A stretch of 64,000 bases of DNA from Croceimicrobium hydrocarbonivorans (GTDB lineage Bacteria; Bacteroidota; Bacteroidia; Flavobacteriales; Schleiferiaceae), in the NCBI RefSeq assembly GCF_014524565.1, contig NZ_CP060139.1, positions 1,805,501-1,869,500 on the forward strand, given 5' to 3'. Below are positions 8,107 to 17,158 of the stretch, piece after piece; the first letter of the stretch is position 1, and every line of letters starts with the position of its first letter. A program made the position numbers and the translations under genes. The notes below the pieces were generated by a model that worked only from the letters and a program-made list of their open reading frames with translations, did not search any database and was not told the DNA's origin.

Positions 8107-9950
8107 TTTTGCCCTTCTTCGCGAGGATAGGAATTATTGCTTCGATTAATATCGGCCATAAAGCCTTCTTCATCAATCACCACTTTTTCAATCTTATCCG
8201 CTTCGAATGGAATCAACCACTCGTATTCAGGATGAGTCCAAGGCCAGGCTTTTTGGGTATTGTAGCCTTCCTCCTTCAATTCGCCAAACTGCATCAAAGT
8301 GGGGATATAATAATTGAAAACACTTTCATCCTTTAGGTAAACGCGGATTCGCAAAGGCATGGACATTGTTCCCAATCGCTCCAAATAAATCTTGGTAGCT
8401 CCTTTACCTTCTTCGATACGGGCAATACCATAATCAATAGTCTTAGTGGTTTCTACCCATTGATGATAATACCAATCTAAATGCATTCCGCTTTCGCGCT
8501 CCATAATGCGAATCAAATCCCAAGGTTCGGGATGCTTAAAGCACCAGGTATTGAAGAAGCGCTTCATTCCGCGATCAAATGCTTCATCACCAATGATATA
8601 GCGCAATTGAGCTAAGAATACCTCCCCTCTGGAATAAGCATTAATGCTGTAGGTACGGTTGCGTTCAAAGCGATCGGCCATGGTGATCAAAGCTTCATTC
8701 TGCTCCGGCTTAGAAATCAAAAAGGCATGGGCAGCATAGGCATTGGCATGCGGATTAGCGACCGGGCGTGGACTGATGGCATTCAATACTTCGGATTCCG
8801 CGAATGATGTGAAGCCCTCATCCATCCAGGGAAAACGCAATTCATTACTTCCTAAAATTCCATAATACCAATTATGGGCTCCCTCATGTACCGTTACGCC
8901 CACCAATCCGCTAATCTTGCCAGTTCCTTTTAGCATGGTACACATGGGATATTCCATACCACCATCGCCACCTTGAATAGCCGAAAACTGTGGATAAGGA
9001 TAGCGACCGTAGCGCTTATTCATTTCTCGGAAAAACTGCTGGGTGTACTTAGGTAAGCGTTCCCAGGTTTTATCATAATCTTCCAAATAGAAAAAGTGAA
9101 GGTCCAGAGTGCTATCCATAGGAACAGTGCTGTGGATATAGTCCGGATCAGCTGCCCAGGCAAAATCATGCACATTCTCCGCTTTAAAAGTCCAGGTCCG
9201 TACATCCGGCTTCCAAGGCTTTAAGTCTAAAAACTGAACTCCATCCTCAAGTTCACCCGCTGCCCAATAGGAATCGAAGTCTTGTAAACTTCCGGTGGCC
9301 GCTACTTTATAATCCGAGGGTAATTCAATTTGCACTTCGAATTTTCCGAAAGGAGCGTAAAACTCTCTTGCCACATAAGGATCGGCATGCCAGCCCATAT
9401 TGTCATAAGCGGCAATTTTAGGATACCATTGGGTCATGGTATAATCAATACCCTCCTCATTATTACGGCCGCTTCGGCGGATTTGCACCGGTACCTGACC
9501 TTCGAATTCCAGATCGAAAATTGCGGTGTCGCCCGGTAATAAGGCTTCCGGTAAAAGGACCTTTAAAAGAGTTTCCTCAGTTTGGGTAAAGGCTTCTTTG
9601 CCATTCATTTTAAAGGTTTTCACCTTCTGAATTCCTATCTCATCGCGCTTTAATTTGGAGATGCGATCCTTTACCCTTCCATCGGGATCTGGCAAATTGC
9701 GAGAGCGCACATCCATCATACTGTTCGGCTGAAAAGCATTAAAGTATAAATGGAAGAAAACCTCATTTAAAGTATCCGGAGAATGATTGAAATATTTGAG
9801 CTGCTCCGTTCCGTTGAACTGATGGTTCTTGGTATTGAGCTTTATCTGAATGGAATAATCCACTTCTTGCTGCCAGTAGCCCTGTGGAACTTGAGCCATT
9901 ACAGAAAGGGGAAGCAGAGCCAGAAGAGTCTTGAGGGTGTTTTTTCTCAT
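8103..9950 (-). CDS. M1-family zinc aminopeptidase, exported
   Basis: Starting at the ATG at 9950 gives a signal peptide (MRKNTLKTLLALLPLSVMAQ); a further ATG at 9968 would add six residues. The gluzincin motif is HEGAHNWYYG with the second glutamate in WMDEGFTSFAE, and GGDGGMEYPM is the GxMEN-like substrate-binding loop (here GGMEY). The mature protein of ~600 residues begins with a beta-sandwich domain, followed by the thermolysin-like catalytic domain. It probably cleaves N-terminal residues from peptides in the periplasm or outside. The replacement of the canonical GAMEN by GGMEY is common in this Bacteroidota subgroup. No sorting domain is seen. Confidence 0.92.
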   Translation of the reverse strand: MRKNTLKTLLALLPLSVMAQVPQGYWQQEVDYSIQIKLNTKNHQFNGTEQLKYFNHSPDTLNEVFFHLYFNAFQPNSMMDVRSRNLPDPDGRVKDRISKLKRDEIGIQKVKTFKMNGKEAFTQTEETLLKVLLPEALLPGDTAIFDLEFEGQVPVQIRRSGRNNEEGIDYTMTQWYPKIAAYDNMGWHADPYVAREFYAPFGKFEVQIELPSDYKVAATGSLQDFDSYWAAGELEDGVQFLDLKPWKPDVRTWTFKAENVHDFAWAADPDYIHSTVPMDSTLDLHFFYLEDYDKTWERLPKYTQQFFREMNKRYGRYPYPQFSAIQGGDGGMEYPMCTMLKGTGKISGLVGVTVHEGAHNWYYGILGSNELRFPWMDEGFTSFAESEVLNAISPRPVANPHANAYAAHAFLISKPEQNEALITMADRFERNRTYSINAYSRGEVFLAQLRYIIGDEAFDRGMKRFFNTWCFKHPEPWDLIRIMERESGMHLDWYYHQWVETTKTIDYGIARIEEGKGATKIYLERLGTMSMPLRIRVYLKDESVFNYYIPTLMQFGELKEEGYNTQKAWPWTHPEYEWLIPFEADKIEKVVIDEEGFMADINRSNNSYPREEGQN

Positions 9951-9982
9951 AATTAAATTGAAAGGCAAAGGGGCCGGGGTTT

Positions 9983-10837
9983 TTATAAACTTAAATCGCT
10001 TAAGCGCAGGGCATGATCTAAACGCGCTCCTTTTTCAGTCATTTTAAGCAGGGCCATTTCATTAGCAGCATCATGCTCAAAGAAGAGCTTAATCCCTTCA
10101 TCCACACATTTCTGAAGTACCGGAGCTTTTTCGGCCATGGTCTCCAGAGGTCGAACATCATAACCCATTACATAAGGCAGTGGAATATGCCCTACAGAAG
10201 GGATAAGATCGGCGGTATAAAGAATCTTTTCGGAGCCAGTTTCTATATAAGGAAGCATTTGCGCTTCAGTATGACCATTTACCACACAAACTTTAAAGGG
10301 AAGCTCGGTATCGTACCAACCATTTTCACGTGGTACATCTAAAAACTGCACCTGGCCATTGGCTTGTAGGGGTTCAAAGTTTTCCTTGAGGAAAGACGCT
10401 TTCTCGCGAGGATTAGGGTTTACTGCCCAATCCCAATGGTATTTATTAGACCAATATGTGGCATTCTTAAAGGTTGGAACCAACTTGTCTCCTTCATACA
10501 TTACGGCACCTCCCACATGATCAAAATGCATATGGGTTAGGAAAACATCGGTAATATCATCACGGTGAAAACCGTGTTCTGCCAAGCCTTTATCGATATT
10601 GTGTTCACCTCCGCGGAAGTAAAAACCGAAAAACTTCTCACTTTGCTTATGACCCATTCCGGTGTCAACCAGAATTAAGCGCTTCCCATCTTCGATAAGC
10701 ATTAAGCGCAAGGCCCAATTGCATAAATTATTTTCGTCGGCCGGATTAGTTCGTTGCCAAATGGATTTGGGTACCACGCCAAACATGGCACCGCCGTCTA
10801 ACTTAAATGTTCCCAGATTTACCGAATATAATTTCAT
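9983..10837 (-). CDS. MBL-fold metallohydrolase, YtnP-like lactonase family
   Basis: 284 residues. The metallo-beta-lactamase ligands are all present: H102-x-H104-x-D106-H107 (THMHFDHVGG), H189 (NGHTEAQ), D210 (YTADLIP) and H255 (FFEHDA). The N-terminal segment DGGAMFGVVPKSIW is characteristic of Bacillus YtnP, a quorum-quenching lactonase, and relatives. It lacks a signal peptide, so it is probably cytoplasmic. It lies 32 bases downstream of the M1 peptidase gene's own start, on the same strand, so it is transcribed before it. The family assignment is firm, but the substrate (acyl-homoserine lactone or another lactone/ester) is not established by sequence. Confidence 0.88.
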   Translation of the reverse strand: MKLYSVNLGTFKLDGGAMFGVVPKSIWQRTNPADENNLCNWALRLMLIEDGKRLILVDTGMGHKQSEKFFGFYFRGGEHNIDKGLAEHGFHRDDITDVFLTHMHFDHVGGAVMYEGDKLVPTFKNATYWSNKYHWDWAVNPNPREKASFLKENFEPLQANGQVQFLDVPRENGWYDTELPFKVCVVNGHTEAQMLPYIETGSEKILYTADLIPSVGHIPLPYVMGYDVRPLETMAEKAPVLQKCVDEGIKLFFEHDAANEMALLKMTEKGARLDHALRLSDLSL

Positions 10838-10896
10838 AGCTTAGTTTACGGATTCGCCCAAAAATAAGTCATAAAATAGAGCGGTTAAATTTTGCC

Positions 10897-11703
10897 ATGC
10901 GATACCTGCCTTTCTTAATCAGTATTCTCCTTCTTTCTGCTTGTGATGAGCCCCTTCCTCCGGTGAAAACCCTTCAGAGTTTAGAGCTGCAAATGGATAC
11001 CCTTTCCCTGCAAGCTAAAAATGATAGCGCCGAGGTATTTTTCAATTTTTACATCGAAGATCTTCAGGTTAAAGGAGAGGACAGCTTGCACCTAGCTATC
11101 AATCAAAAAATACAAAGGCATTTATTGGAGGGCAATCTCAGCTTTGCCGAAAACATTAATTCCTATCAAGGCTTATACGACAGTATTCGTACCGAATATT
11201 TACGACTTAGCGAAAGTGACTTTGCGCCGGTATCTGCCTGGGATTTAAGTCAGTCTGTGACCATCGCCCTGAATGAAGAAGGCCTTTTCTCCTATCATAG
11301 CAGTCATTCTGCCTATACCGGTGGAGCACATCCTAATACTTTTGGAGGCTCACAATTAATCCGATTAAGGGATGGAGCCGACTTAAATCTTGATAGCCTC
11401 ATTAACCCGGCCTATACAAATGATTTACTGCGTTTGGCTGAATCCTTATTTCGAAAGGAATATCAATTAGCCGAAACCGGAAGTCTTAATGAGCATGGCT
11501 TTTGGTTTGAGGAGGATCAATTTCAACTACCGGAGGTTTTTACCTTCGATCGTGAAGGTTTACATTTTCATTACAATCCCTATGAAATTGGCCCTTACGC
11601 CATGGGACATCTGTTTGTAGATATTCCCTACATATATTTGTTAGACTTCCTTAAACCTGAATATCAATTAACTAACATTTCGGAAAAGAACCCGGAATCC
11701 TAA
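10897..11703 (+). CDS. DUF3298/DUF4163 lipoprotein (RsiV-like fold)
   Basis: 268 residues. The signal peptide ends in a lipobox (LLLSAC, Cys16), so it is a lipoprotein. The C-terminal half contains SAYTGGAHPNTFG and YNPYEIGPYAMGH, both signatures of DUF3298, the domain also found in the extracytoplasmic part of anti-sigma RsiV. In RsiV this domain binds lysozyme; whether it does so here is not known. It is divergent from the MBL gene and followed 13 bases later by the thioredoxin-like gene. Confidence 0.88.
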   Translation: MRYLPFLISILLLSACDEPLPPVKTLQSLELQMDTLSLQAKNDSAEVFFNFYIEDLQVKGEDSLHLAINQKIQRHLLEGNLSFAENINSYQGLYDSIRTEYLRLSESDFAPVSAWDLSQSVTIALNEEGLFSYHSSHSAYTGGAHPNTFGGSQLIRLRDGADLNLDSLINPAYTNDLLRLAESLFRKEYQLAETGSLNEHGFWFEEDQFQLPEVFTFDREGLHFHYNPYEIGPYAMGHLFVDIPYIYLLDFLKPEYQLTNISEKNPES

Positions 11704-11716
11704 AAACTGAATTTAC

Positions 11717-12889
11717 ATGCGCTATTTAGTTCTCTGCCTCTTTATGGCTTATGGCTTACATGCCGATAAAATAGTTTTTCGTGATCTCTCTTTAAAAGAA
11801 GGTCTGGAAGTAGCTAAAGAAGAAGGTAAACCCGTATTTATCGACTGCTTTACCACCTGGTGTGGACCTTGTAAATGGATGAGCGCCAATATTTTCACTG
11901 ATCCGGCAGTGGCCGAGTATTACAATGAAAATTATGTGTGCTTGAAAATTGACATGGAAAAAGGTGAAGGTGTAGATATTGCTAAGAAATATTCCATTCG
12001 CGCCTATCCTACCCTCCTTTATTTAGATGATAAAGGTGAGCGCTTACTCGTAACGGTTGGTGCCAACCGCGACCCTAAAAGCTATATCGAAGCAGGAGAG
12101 CAGGCCAAAGACCCCCAACGTAATTTGCCTTATTTACTTAAAAATGTGGAGGCGAATTTTAAGGATGCCGACTTTATGTTCAATTATTTCAAAACGGCCT
12201 CTGCCGCTAATATGGTAGCCCCTGGAATGGTTGACAAATACTTTGAGCAATTTGAGGTTGAAGAGTGGTTGAAGTCAAAAAACTGGGAAATCATTCAGTA
12301 TACCGCCAATGATGTAGAGTCTAAAACCTTTAAGACCTTATTGCGAAATGCCGATATGGTAGTTAAGAAAAAGGGGAAAGTGGCTCAGGAATTTATGGAG
12401 CAAACTGTTTTCTATGCCTTGGCTAATGGCCTTTATCGTGCTCGTAGCGAAGAGGCTAAGGCTACTTACAATGCTCAAAAAGATGAACTATTAAACATTG
12501 ACTTCCCGGGTTCTAAAAAGGTGGCTTTCCAAATCAACCTTATGGAGCAAAAGCAAAATGAAGATTATAAGGCTTATGGCATGGTGGCCCTAAAAGGGAC
12601 TAAGGAACATTGCTGGGATGATGCCCGCCAATTAAATGATATTGCCTGGACCGTTTACGAAAAAGTGGAAGATCCCGCGGTATTAAAAGAGGCGGTGATG
12701 TGGGCTAAGCGCGCCGTGGAATTAGCTCCCAGTCATTATATCTATGACACTTACGCGCACCTTTTGGCTGTAAACGGTCAAAAGGAACAAGCGATTAAAA
12801 TTGAAGAAGAAGCCATTGACCTGGCTAAGAAAGAAGGTGCTAAAACCGAAGATTACGAAGGCTATATCAAAGAATTGAGAGCCTCTTAA
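11717..12889 (+). CDS. Exported thioredoxin-fold protein with helical C-terminal domain
   Basis: 390 residues. A short signal peptide (MRYLVLCLFMAYGLHA) is followed by a thioredoxin domain (~17-135) with the redox motif C49-GP-C52 in TTWCGPCKWM and the cis-Pro loop RAYPTLLYLD. The remaining ~250 residues are helix-rich with TPR-like pieces near the end (AVMWAKRAVELAPSHYIYDTYAHLL). Proteins of this build in Bacteroidota act in periplasmic disulfide exchange, but the partner is unknown. A strong terminator follows directly. It probably shares a transcript with the preceding lipoprotein gene. Confidence 0.88.
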   Translation: MRYLVLCLFMAYGLHADKIVFRDLSLKEGLEVAKEEGKPVFIDCFTTWCGPCKWMSANIFTDPAVAEYYNENYVCLKIDMEKGEGVDIAKKYSIRAYPTLLYLDDKGERLLVTVGANRDPKSYIEAGEQAKDPQRNLPYLLKNVEANFKDADFMFNYFKTASAANMVAPGMVDKYFEQFEVEEWLKSKNWEIIQYTANDVESKTFKTLLRNADMVVKKKGKVAQEFMEQTVFYALANGLYRARSEEAKATYNAQKDELLNIDFPGSKKVAFQINLMEQKQNEDYKAYGMVALKGTKEHCWDDARQLNDIAWTVYEKVEDPAVLKEAVMWAKRAVELAPSHYIYDTYAHLLAVNGQKEQAIKIEEEAIDLAKKEGAKTEDYEGYIKELRAS

Positions 12890-12910
12890 GCATCAAATAA
12901 AAGAGTAAAA

Positions 12911-12940
12911 AAAGCCGGAGTAAGTAACTCCGGCTTTTTT
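12911..12940 (+). terminator. Rho-independent terminator after the thioredoxin-like gene
   Basis: Perfect 11-bp stem (AAAGCCGGAGT/ACTCCGGCTTT) with a five-base loop followed by a T run, 21 bases after the stop codon. Confidence 0.93.
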
Positions 12941-12954
12941 GTTTGTGCTTGATT

Positions 12955-13075
12955 ACCGTTTACCGATAATCTTTTCGATAAACGGTCGATTATCTTCGAT
13001 TAACAGCAACACCACTTGTAACATGATCATTATCAGTAAACTAAAGAAAACCGTTTGTCGTCGATTATCGGTAAA
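12955..13075. repeat. Nested inverted repeats in the intergenic region
   Basis: TTTACCGATAATC (12959-12971) is the perfect reverse complement of 13063-13075, and ACCGTTTA (12955-12962) pairs with TAAACGGT (12979-12986). The motif CGATAA/TTATCG recurs several times. This could be an operator or RNA hairpin for the gene starting at 13098. Confidence 0.55.
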
Positions 13076-13097
13076 TTGGCTATCAGAAATGTAGATT

Positions 13098-13745
13098 ATG
13101 CCCTTTCGTCTGTTTATTATCGCACTTAGCGGACTGTTTATCGCTTCAAATCCTGGCGATAACAAAACCATAATCCCTATCTCGGAACTAAGGGAAATCT
13201 GCGCTCAAGACTTATCGGAACTCCTAATTCCCGAAAATGAATTCTTGGGTTTTATTGGTGAGGACAAACAGAGGATCTATATGGTTTTTGATTCCCTGCA
13301 TAAGGTGGAAGGTTTTGATAACCAGTATCAGGTTTTTGGCCATAGTACTGTATTCGATAATCGCTGTGACTTCAACGGAATCTTAGTTATTGAAAACTAT
13401 AAAGCTCTAAGCTCCGACGAAAAAAGTACTGAATACCCCAAGCGGTTTCAATTAAGTGGAACTTATAAGCTTGCAGAAAATCCTCATCAAAGGCATGTGG
13501 GTTTATTTGAGGGTCAGTTCCAAAGTCATTTTATCCAGTATAAGGATGCCCAGGTAAAAAGAGGCCTAATTGACCCCTTTCGAGCAGATCGCAATCATCA
13601 GTATCAGGGTACTTGGCGCGAGTATAGTTCTGAAAAATCCAAAGTCTGTAATTGGGGAGAATTGCGCATTCCGAACAGCGGCGATCTAGATTTAGGCTTG
13701 CATGGCTTTTCAGCTAATCCCAAGTATCAGAATAAAGGTTGGTGA
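13098..13745 (+). CDS. Hypothetical exported protein
   Basis: 215 residues, not recognised. The N-terminus (MPFRLFIIALSGLFIASNPGD) is a plausible signal peptide. The rest is hydrophilic and beta-rich, with three cysteines in the mature part (REICAQD, DNRCDF, KVCNWGE) that could form a disulfide. The gene follows a strong terminator and an inverted-repeat-rich leader, so it likely has its own promoter. It ends 37 bases before the next membrane protein gene, with which it may be co-transcribed. Reading frame length and composition support a real gene; no function can be assigned. Confidence 0.65.
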   Translation: MPFRLFIIALSGLFIASNPGDNKTIIPISELREICAQDLSELLIPENEFLGFIGEDKQRIYMVFDSLHKVEGFDNQYQVFGHSTVFDNRCDFNGILVIENYKALSSDEKSTEYPKRFQLSGTYKLAENPHQRHVGLFEGQFQSHFIQYKDAQVKRGLIDPFRADRNHQYQGTWREYSSEKSKVCNWGELRIPNSGDLDLGLHGFSANPKYQNKGW

Positions 13746-13782
13746 ACTAATTTGTAATTTCGGGAAAACCTGATCCTCGTTT

Positions 13783-15063
13783 ATGCTTAAAAGATTTCGG
13801 CATTCGCTGAAACTCACCGCGGACCGCTTCTATATGGGACTATTCTTGTCTCTGGGTCTGGCGATTAGCTTTTACCATTTCATTGTTCTTCTTTTTGAAA
13901 TAATGAAAGTCCTAGGTGTAGATCGCTACGGACAGATGTGGAGTCCGGGAGACCATGAAAATTATTTCCATCGTTGGATCATCGCCCTTTGGTCCCTTCT
14001 CTTAGGTTTCGATCTTCTACTGCGCTATTGGTTTCAAAAACCTGAAAAAACTCGCTTCGGCAAAACTTTTAGACGTCATCGAATATTAAATGACCACAGT
14101 CTGTTGATATGGGAGTTCAGTTTCCTATTTCTACATATTGGCTTTATCCTTAGTTATTGGTTTTTAGTTGCTTTTCGAGATCTCGGCAATGGTTTTGAAA
14201 TCCTTTTTAATAATCGATGGGTTCTGCCATTCGCTTTAGTTATTATCTATTTCAGGTACTGGTCCAATTTGTTATTGCACTTTCGGAGAAAAGGCTTTAT
14301 CGCATTGTTGCTCAGCACGGTCATCATTGCTGGTTTAAGCTTCAGCTTAGCTCTATGGGAAATACGAGATTTTGATAAAACGGCCCAAACACTTTCGAAG
14401 CAAGGACCCTATTCCCTTTATGATATTCAAATTCCAAAAAGCAGTTTTTATCTAAAGTCCGAATCTGTCTTAAGCATGAATGAGGTCTTTCTATTTGAAA
14501 ACCCTAAACCCAGGTTTTATACTTACTGGCAAGGAGAACATGAATTACATGAATTCTACAGCATTTACACCTATCACCATTGGCGGAGCTCAGAAACCCG
14601 CCTTGTGGTGGATCGTGATTTGAGCATGAGAACCTTAATTGCTTTTCACCAAAAAGTTATGGTTGATATAAATACTTGTCCGTTTTTCTATGCGGTTCAA
14701 GCCTCGGATGAATTGGGTAGCTTTCAGCCCTCGGTGCATTGTAATTTTCCAATATGGATATGGAACTATAATCATTTTGATTTCGATGGCATAGAGAGCC
14801 CTTTTCGCAAAGTGATTCGCATTGAGCCTTTAGATTCGAATCACATACTATTGAATGGTGAACCCGTTGACTTAAACCTTCTCCCCATGCTTTTAATGGA
14901 TGTTATTCAGGAAAGAACAAGCTTTGGTTTTCATTTTAAAAACTGGGATCAACAGCATTTCCAAGACTATTTTAAGGTATTAATAGAGATCCGTTCGAGC
15001 CTGGAATTGTTGAGTATAAAGTCTCCCAAGCATCAGAAATACCAATTATGGCTATGGTTTTAA
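13783..15063 (+). CDS. Hypothetical multi-span membrane protein
   Basis: 426 residues, not recognised. Five hydrophobic segments fall in the first ~210 residues (LFLSLGLAISFYHFIVLLF, WIIALWSLLLGFDLLL, IWEFSFLFLHIGFILSYWF, VLPFALVIIYFRYW, IALLLSTVIIAGLSFSLAL). A soluble domain of about 215 residues, rich in aromatic residues and histidine, follows (e.g. YSIYTYHHWRSSE, WIWNYNHFDFDG). The soluble part carries no motif that I can name. The distribution suggests a membrane anchor with a periplasmic or cytoplasmic sensory or catalytic domain. It could be linked to the exported protein encoded 37 bases upstream. Confidence 0.65.
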   Translation: MLKRFRHSLKLTADRFYMGLFLSLGLAISFYHFIVLLFEIMKVLGVDRYGQMWSPGDHENYFHRWIIALWSLLLGFDLLLRYWFQKPEKTRFGKTFRRHRILNDHSLLIWEFSFLFLHIGFILSYWFLVAFRDLGNGFEILFNNRWVLPFALVIIYFRYWSNLLLHFRRKGFIALLLSTVIIAGLSFSLALWEIRDFDKTAQTLSKQGPYSLYDIQIPKSSFYLKSESVLSMNEVFLFENPKPRFYTYWQGEHELHEFYSIYTYHHWRSSETRLVVDRDLSMRTLIAFHQKVMVDINTCPFFYAVQASDELGSFQPSVHCNFPIWIWNYNHFDFDGIESPFRKVIRIEPLDSNHILLNGEPVDLNLLPMLLMDVIQERTSFGFHFKNWDQQHFQDYFKVLIEIRSSLELLSIKSPKHQKYQLWLWF

Positions 15064-15165
15064 GCCTTTGAATCTCAATATTTTGAAGCCTTCTATTTTA
15101 GTGTTATCCCTTGCCCTAGACGATCCTTTTTCGTACCTTAATGGTCCCTCAAATCAGCTAGCGCC

Positions 15166-15465
15166 ATGAAAACTAAAAGCCTCCAAATAATTGCTCTGGG
15201 CTTGATTATTCTTAGCCTCAGCAGCTGTGCCCCTTCCGGTTTTGAAGAAGAGCCCGCCGGCTTTTTCTACGGCCTTTGGCATGGCTTCATCATCTTTTTC
15301 TCCACCCTGGGTAAAATCTTTGATCGAGACATTGGGATTCATGCCCTAAATAATACCGGTTGGCCTTATTGGTTAGGTTTTCTCATTGGCTTAAGCTCTG
15401 CTATTGGCGGTGGGTCCAGAGCCGCTTCTCACAAAAAACGTAAAGCAAGACGCGCCGAAAATTAA
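15166..15465 (+). CDS. Small lipoprotein/membrane protein
   Basis: 99 residues. A signal peptide with lipobox (LSLSSC, Cys21) is followed by a conserved-looking GFFYGLWHGFIIFFSTLGKIF segment and a second hydrophobic stretch (WLGFLIGLSSAIGGG), ending in a very basic tail (SHKKRKARRAEN). Small proteins with FFYGLWHG-type segments are widespread but uncharacterised. The gene ends 12 bases before the M23 peptidase gene, suggesting co-transcription. Confidence 0.75.
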   Translation: MKTKSLQIIALGLIILSLSSCAPSGFEEEPAGFFYGLWHGFIIFFSTLGKIFDRDIGIHALNNTGWPYWLGFLIGLSSAIGGGSRAASHKKRKARRAEN

Positions 15466-15477
15466 AAATCTGCAATC

Positions 15478-16131
15478 ATGAAACCGAAAGCCCAATTCCC
15501 CTTATTCCGTTTAAATCTTCACCCGCGTAATTGCCTGGAATTAAACCTTTCGGCCGAGAACCCGGATTTAAAGTATATCGATTCCCAAGAAAAACTGGGT
15601 AAATACATTCAGCAACGTATTCGCCAGGAACATAGGCTTTATGCCATTGGTGGATATGGCGAAAACCGCAAGATCTACAGTCAATTCAAGCATTTCGATT
15701 CGGATGGAGGTAAACGCAGCATCCACCTGGGGGTTGATCTTTGGACTCCGGCCAAAACGCCGGTTTACTGTCCACGCGATGCCAAAGTGCATTCCTTCCA
15801 GTTCAATGATCATCCCGGAGATTATGGCGCTACCTTAATCCTGGAACACGAACAAAAAGGCAAAACCTTTTACAGCCTCTACGGACATATTTGTTTAGCC
15901 GATTTGGACCGACATGAAATTGGTCAGGAAATAAAGGCCGGTGAAATAATATGTCATCTTGGGGCCGAAAATGAAAATGGTGGCTGGCCTCCCCATCTGC
16001 ATTTTCAATTGATCCTGGATTTACAAGGGGCCAAGGGAGATTATCCCGGAGTAGTAGAAGCCCATCAGGCGAAAGCCTACCTTGAAAACTGCCCCGACGG
16101 GCGCTCCTTCTTTTACTTAGAAGGCTCATAA
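15478..16131 (+). CDS. M23-family peptidase (LytM-like)
   Basis: 217 residues. The zinc ligands of M23 endopeptidases are present: H83-xxx-D87 (HLGVDLW) and H173-x-H175 (PPHLHFQL), plus the catalytic region SLYGHICL (H137). Classical members cut peptide cross-links in peptidoglycan. No signal peptide is visible, which is unusual for a wall hydrolase; in several Bacteroidota a similar domain is found in cytoplasmic proteins or fused to an aminotransferase. It follows the small lipoprotein gene closely. The call to family is strong; the substrate and location are uncertain. Confidence 0.88.
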   Translation: MKPKAQFPLFRLNLHPRNCLELNLSAENPDLKYIDSQEKLGKYIQQRIRQEHRLYAIGGYGENRKIYSQFKHFDSDGGKRSIHLGVDLWTPAKTPVYCPRDAKVHSFQFNDHPGDYGATLILEHEQKGKTFYSLYGHICLADLDRHEIGQEIKAGEIICHLGAENENGGWPPHLHFQLILDLQGAKGDYPGVVEAHQAKAYLENCPDGRSFFYLEGS

Positions 16132-16189
16132 TCCCAAGCCCTGCCGAAAGACAGGCTTTTCTCGTAACTTCCGCAGCCAATTGCCTTGT

Positions 16190-17158
16190 ATGGAAGTTAG
16201 TATCGGTATTGACATTGGTGGTACCAATAGTCCTTATGGAATTGTAACCGAAAAGGGGGAGGTTCTCGCCAAGGGTTCTGTGAAAACCCGCGATTATAAT
16301 AATCCGGAAGAGTTTGCCCGAGCCTTATCTCAAAGCATTAAAGAAAGTCTCTCCGAATTAGGAGAAGAGCTGCAAATACTGGGCATAGGCATTGGTGCTC
16401 CTAATGGTAATCATTACCAAGGTACCATTGAATTTGCGCCCAATCTACCCTGGAAAGGAGTCGTTAACCTCATCGCGCTTTTTCAACAGCATTTTACTTT
16501 GCCTATCTATGTTACCAACGATGCCAATGCAGCCACCATTGGGGAGTATGTTTTTGGTAAAGCCAAAGGATTGAAAGACTTTATGGTGGTTACCCTGGGT
16601 ACCGGTGTTGGAAGTGGCTTTGTGAGTAATGGCGAACTCATTTATGGTCATGATAGCTTTGCCGGAGAATTAGGGCATACCATTATTGTACACGATGGTA
16701 GAGATTGCGCCTGTGGCCGTAAAGGCTGCCTGGAGACTTATGCTTCGGTAACCGGATTATTGCGCACCGCCCAAATCATGTTGGCTAAGTCTTCGCAACA
16801 TTCTATACTCCGCAATACTTCCATGGATCAACTTAGTGGCAAGGATATTGGCGATGCAGCAGCCCAAGGCGATAAGTTGGCTTTGGATATCCTGGATTAT
16901 ACTGCCAAACGATTGGCTTTTAGTCTGTCCAATGCAGTTGCTATTACCAGTCCGGAAGCAATTTTCCTATTTGGAGGAATGGCGCGCGCCGGCGACCTCC
17001 TGCTGGGACCTACCAAAAAATACTTTGAAGAATACCTTCTGCACTTGTACAAAAACAAAGTGCGAATCGAAATATCTGCTTTAACCGAACAAAATGCCGC
17101 AGTACTAGGTGCCTCTGCCCTGGTATGGAATGAAAAAAAGGCCCAACATGCGCAGTAA
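16190..17158 (+). CDS. ROK-family sugar kinase
   Basis: 322 residues from the ATG at 16190; the longer frame begins with TTG at 16181 and adds only three residues. The phosphate-binding motif is GIDIGGTNSPYG near the N-terminus. The ROK zinc-binding signature is CACGRKGCLETYAS (about residues 178-190), and GTGVGSGFVSNG forms the ATP loop. No DNA-binding N-terminus is present, so it is a kinase rather than a ROK repressor. It overlaps the GH92 mannosidase start by 11 bases and probably phosphorylates hexoses released by that locus (glucose or mannose); the exact sugar is inferred. Confidence 0.93.
   Translation: MEVSIGIDIGGTNSPYGIVTEKGEVLAKGSVKTRDYNNPEEFARALSQSIKESLSELGEELQILGIGIGAPNGNHYQGTIEFAPNLPWKGVVNLIALFQQHFTLPIYVTNDANAATIGEYVFGKAKGLKDFMVVTLGTGVGSGFVSNGELIYGHDSFAGELGHTIIVHDGRDCACGRKGCLETYASVTGLLRTAQIMLAKSSQHSILRNTSMDQLSGKDIGDAAAQGDKLALDILDYTAKRLAFSLSNAVAITSPEAIFLFGGMARAGDLLLGPTKKYFEEYLLHLYKNKVRIEISALTEQNAAVLGASALVWNEKKAQHAQ

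Noticed and set aside
8989-8997. Perfect DnaA box TTATCCACA (minus strand)
   Set aside because: A single copy inside the M1 peptidase gene; without a cluster it is expected by chance.
12953-13171. Minus-strand frame of 72 codons with one hydrophobic stretch
   Set aside because: It overlaps the start of a better-supported plus-strand gene and runs through the inverted repeats; no family resemblance.
15830-16180. Antisense frame of 116 codons
   Set aside because: Lies opposite the well-supported M23 peptidase gene; codon pattern is that of a shadow.
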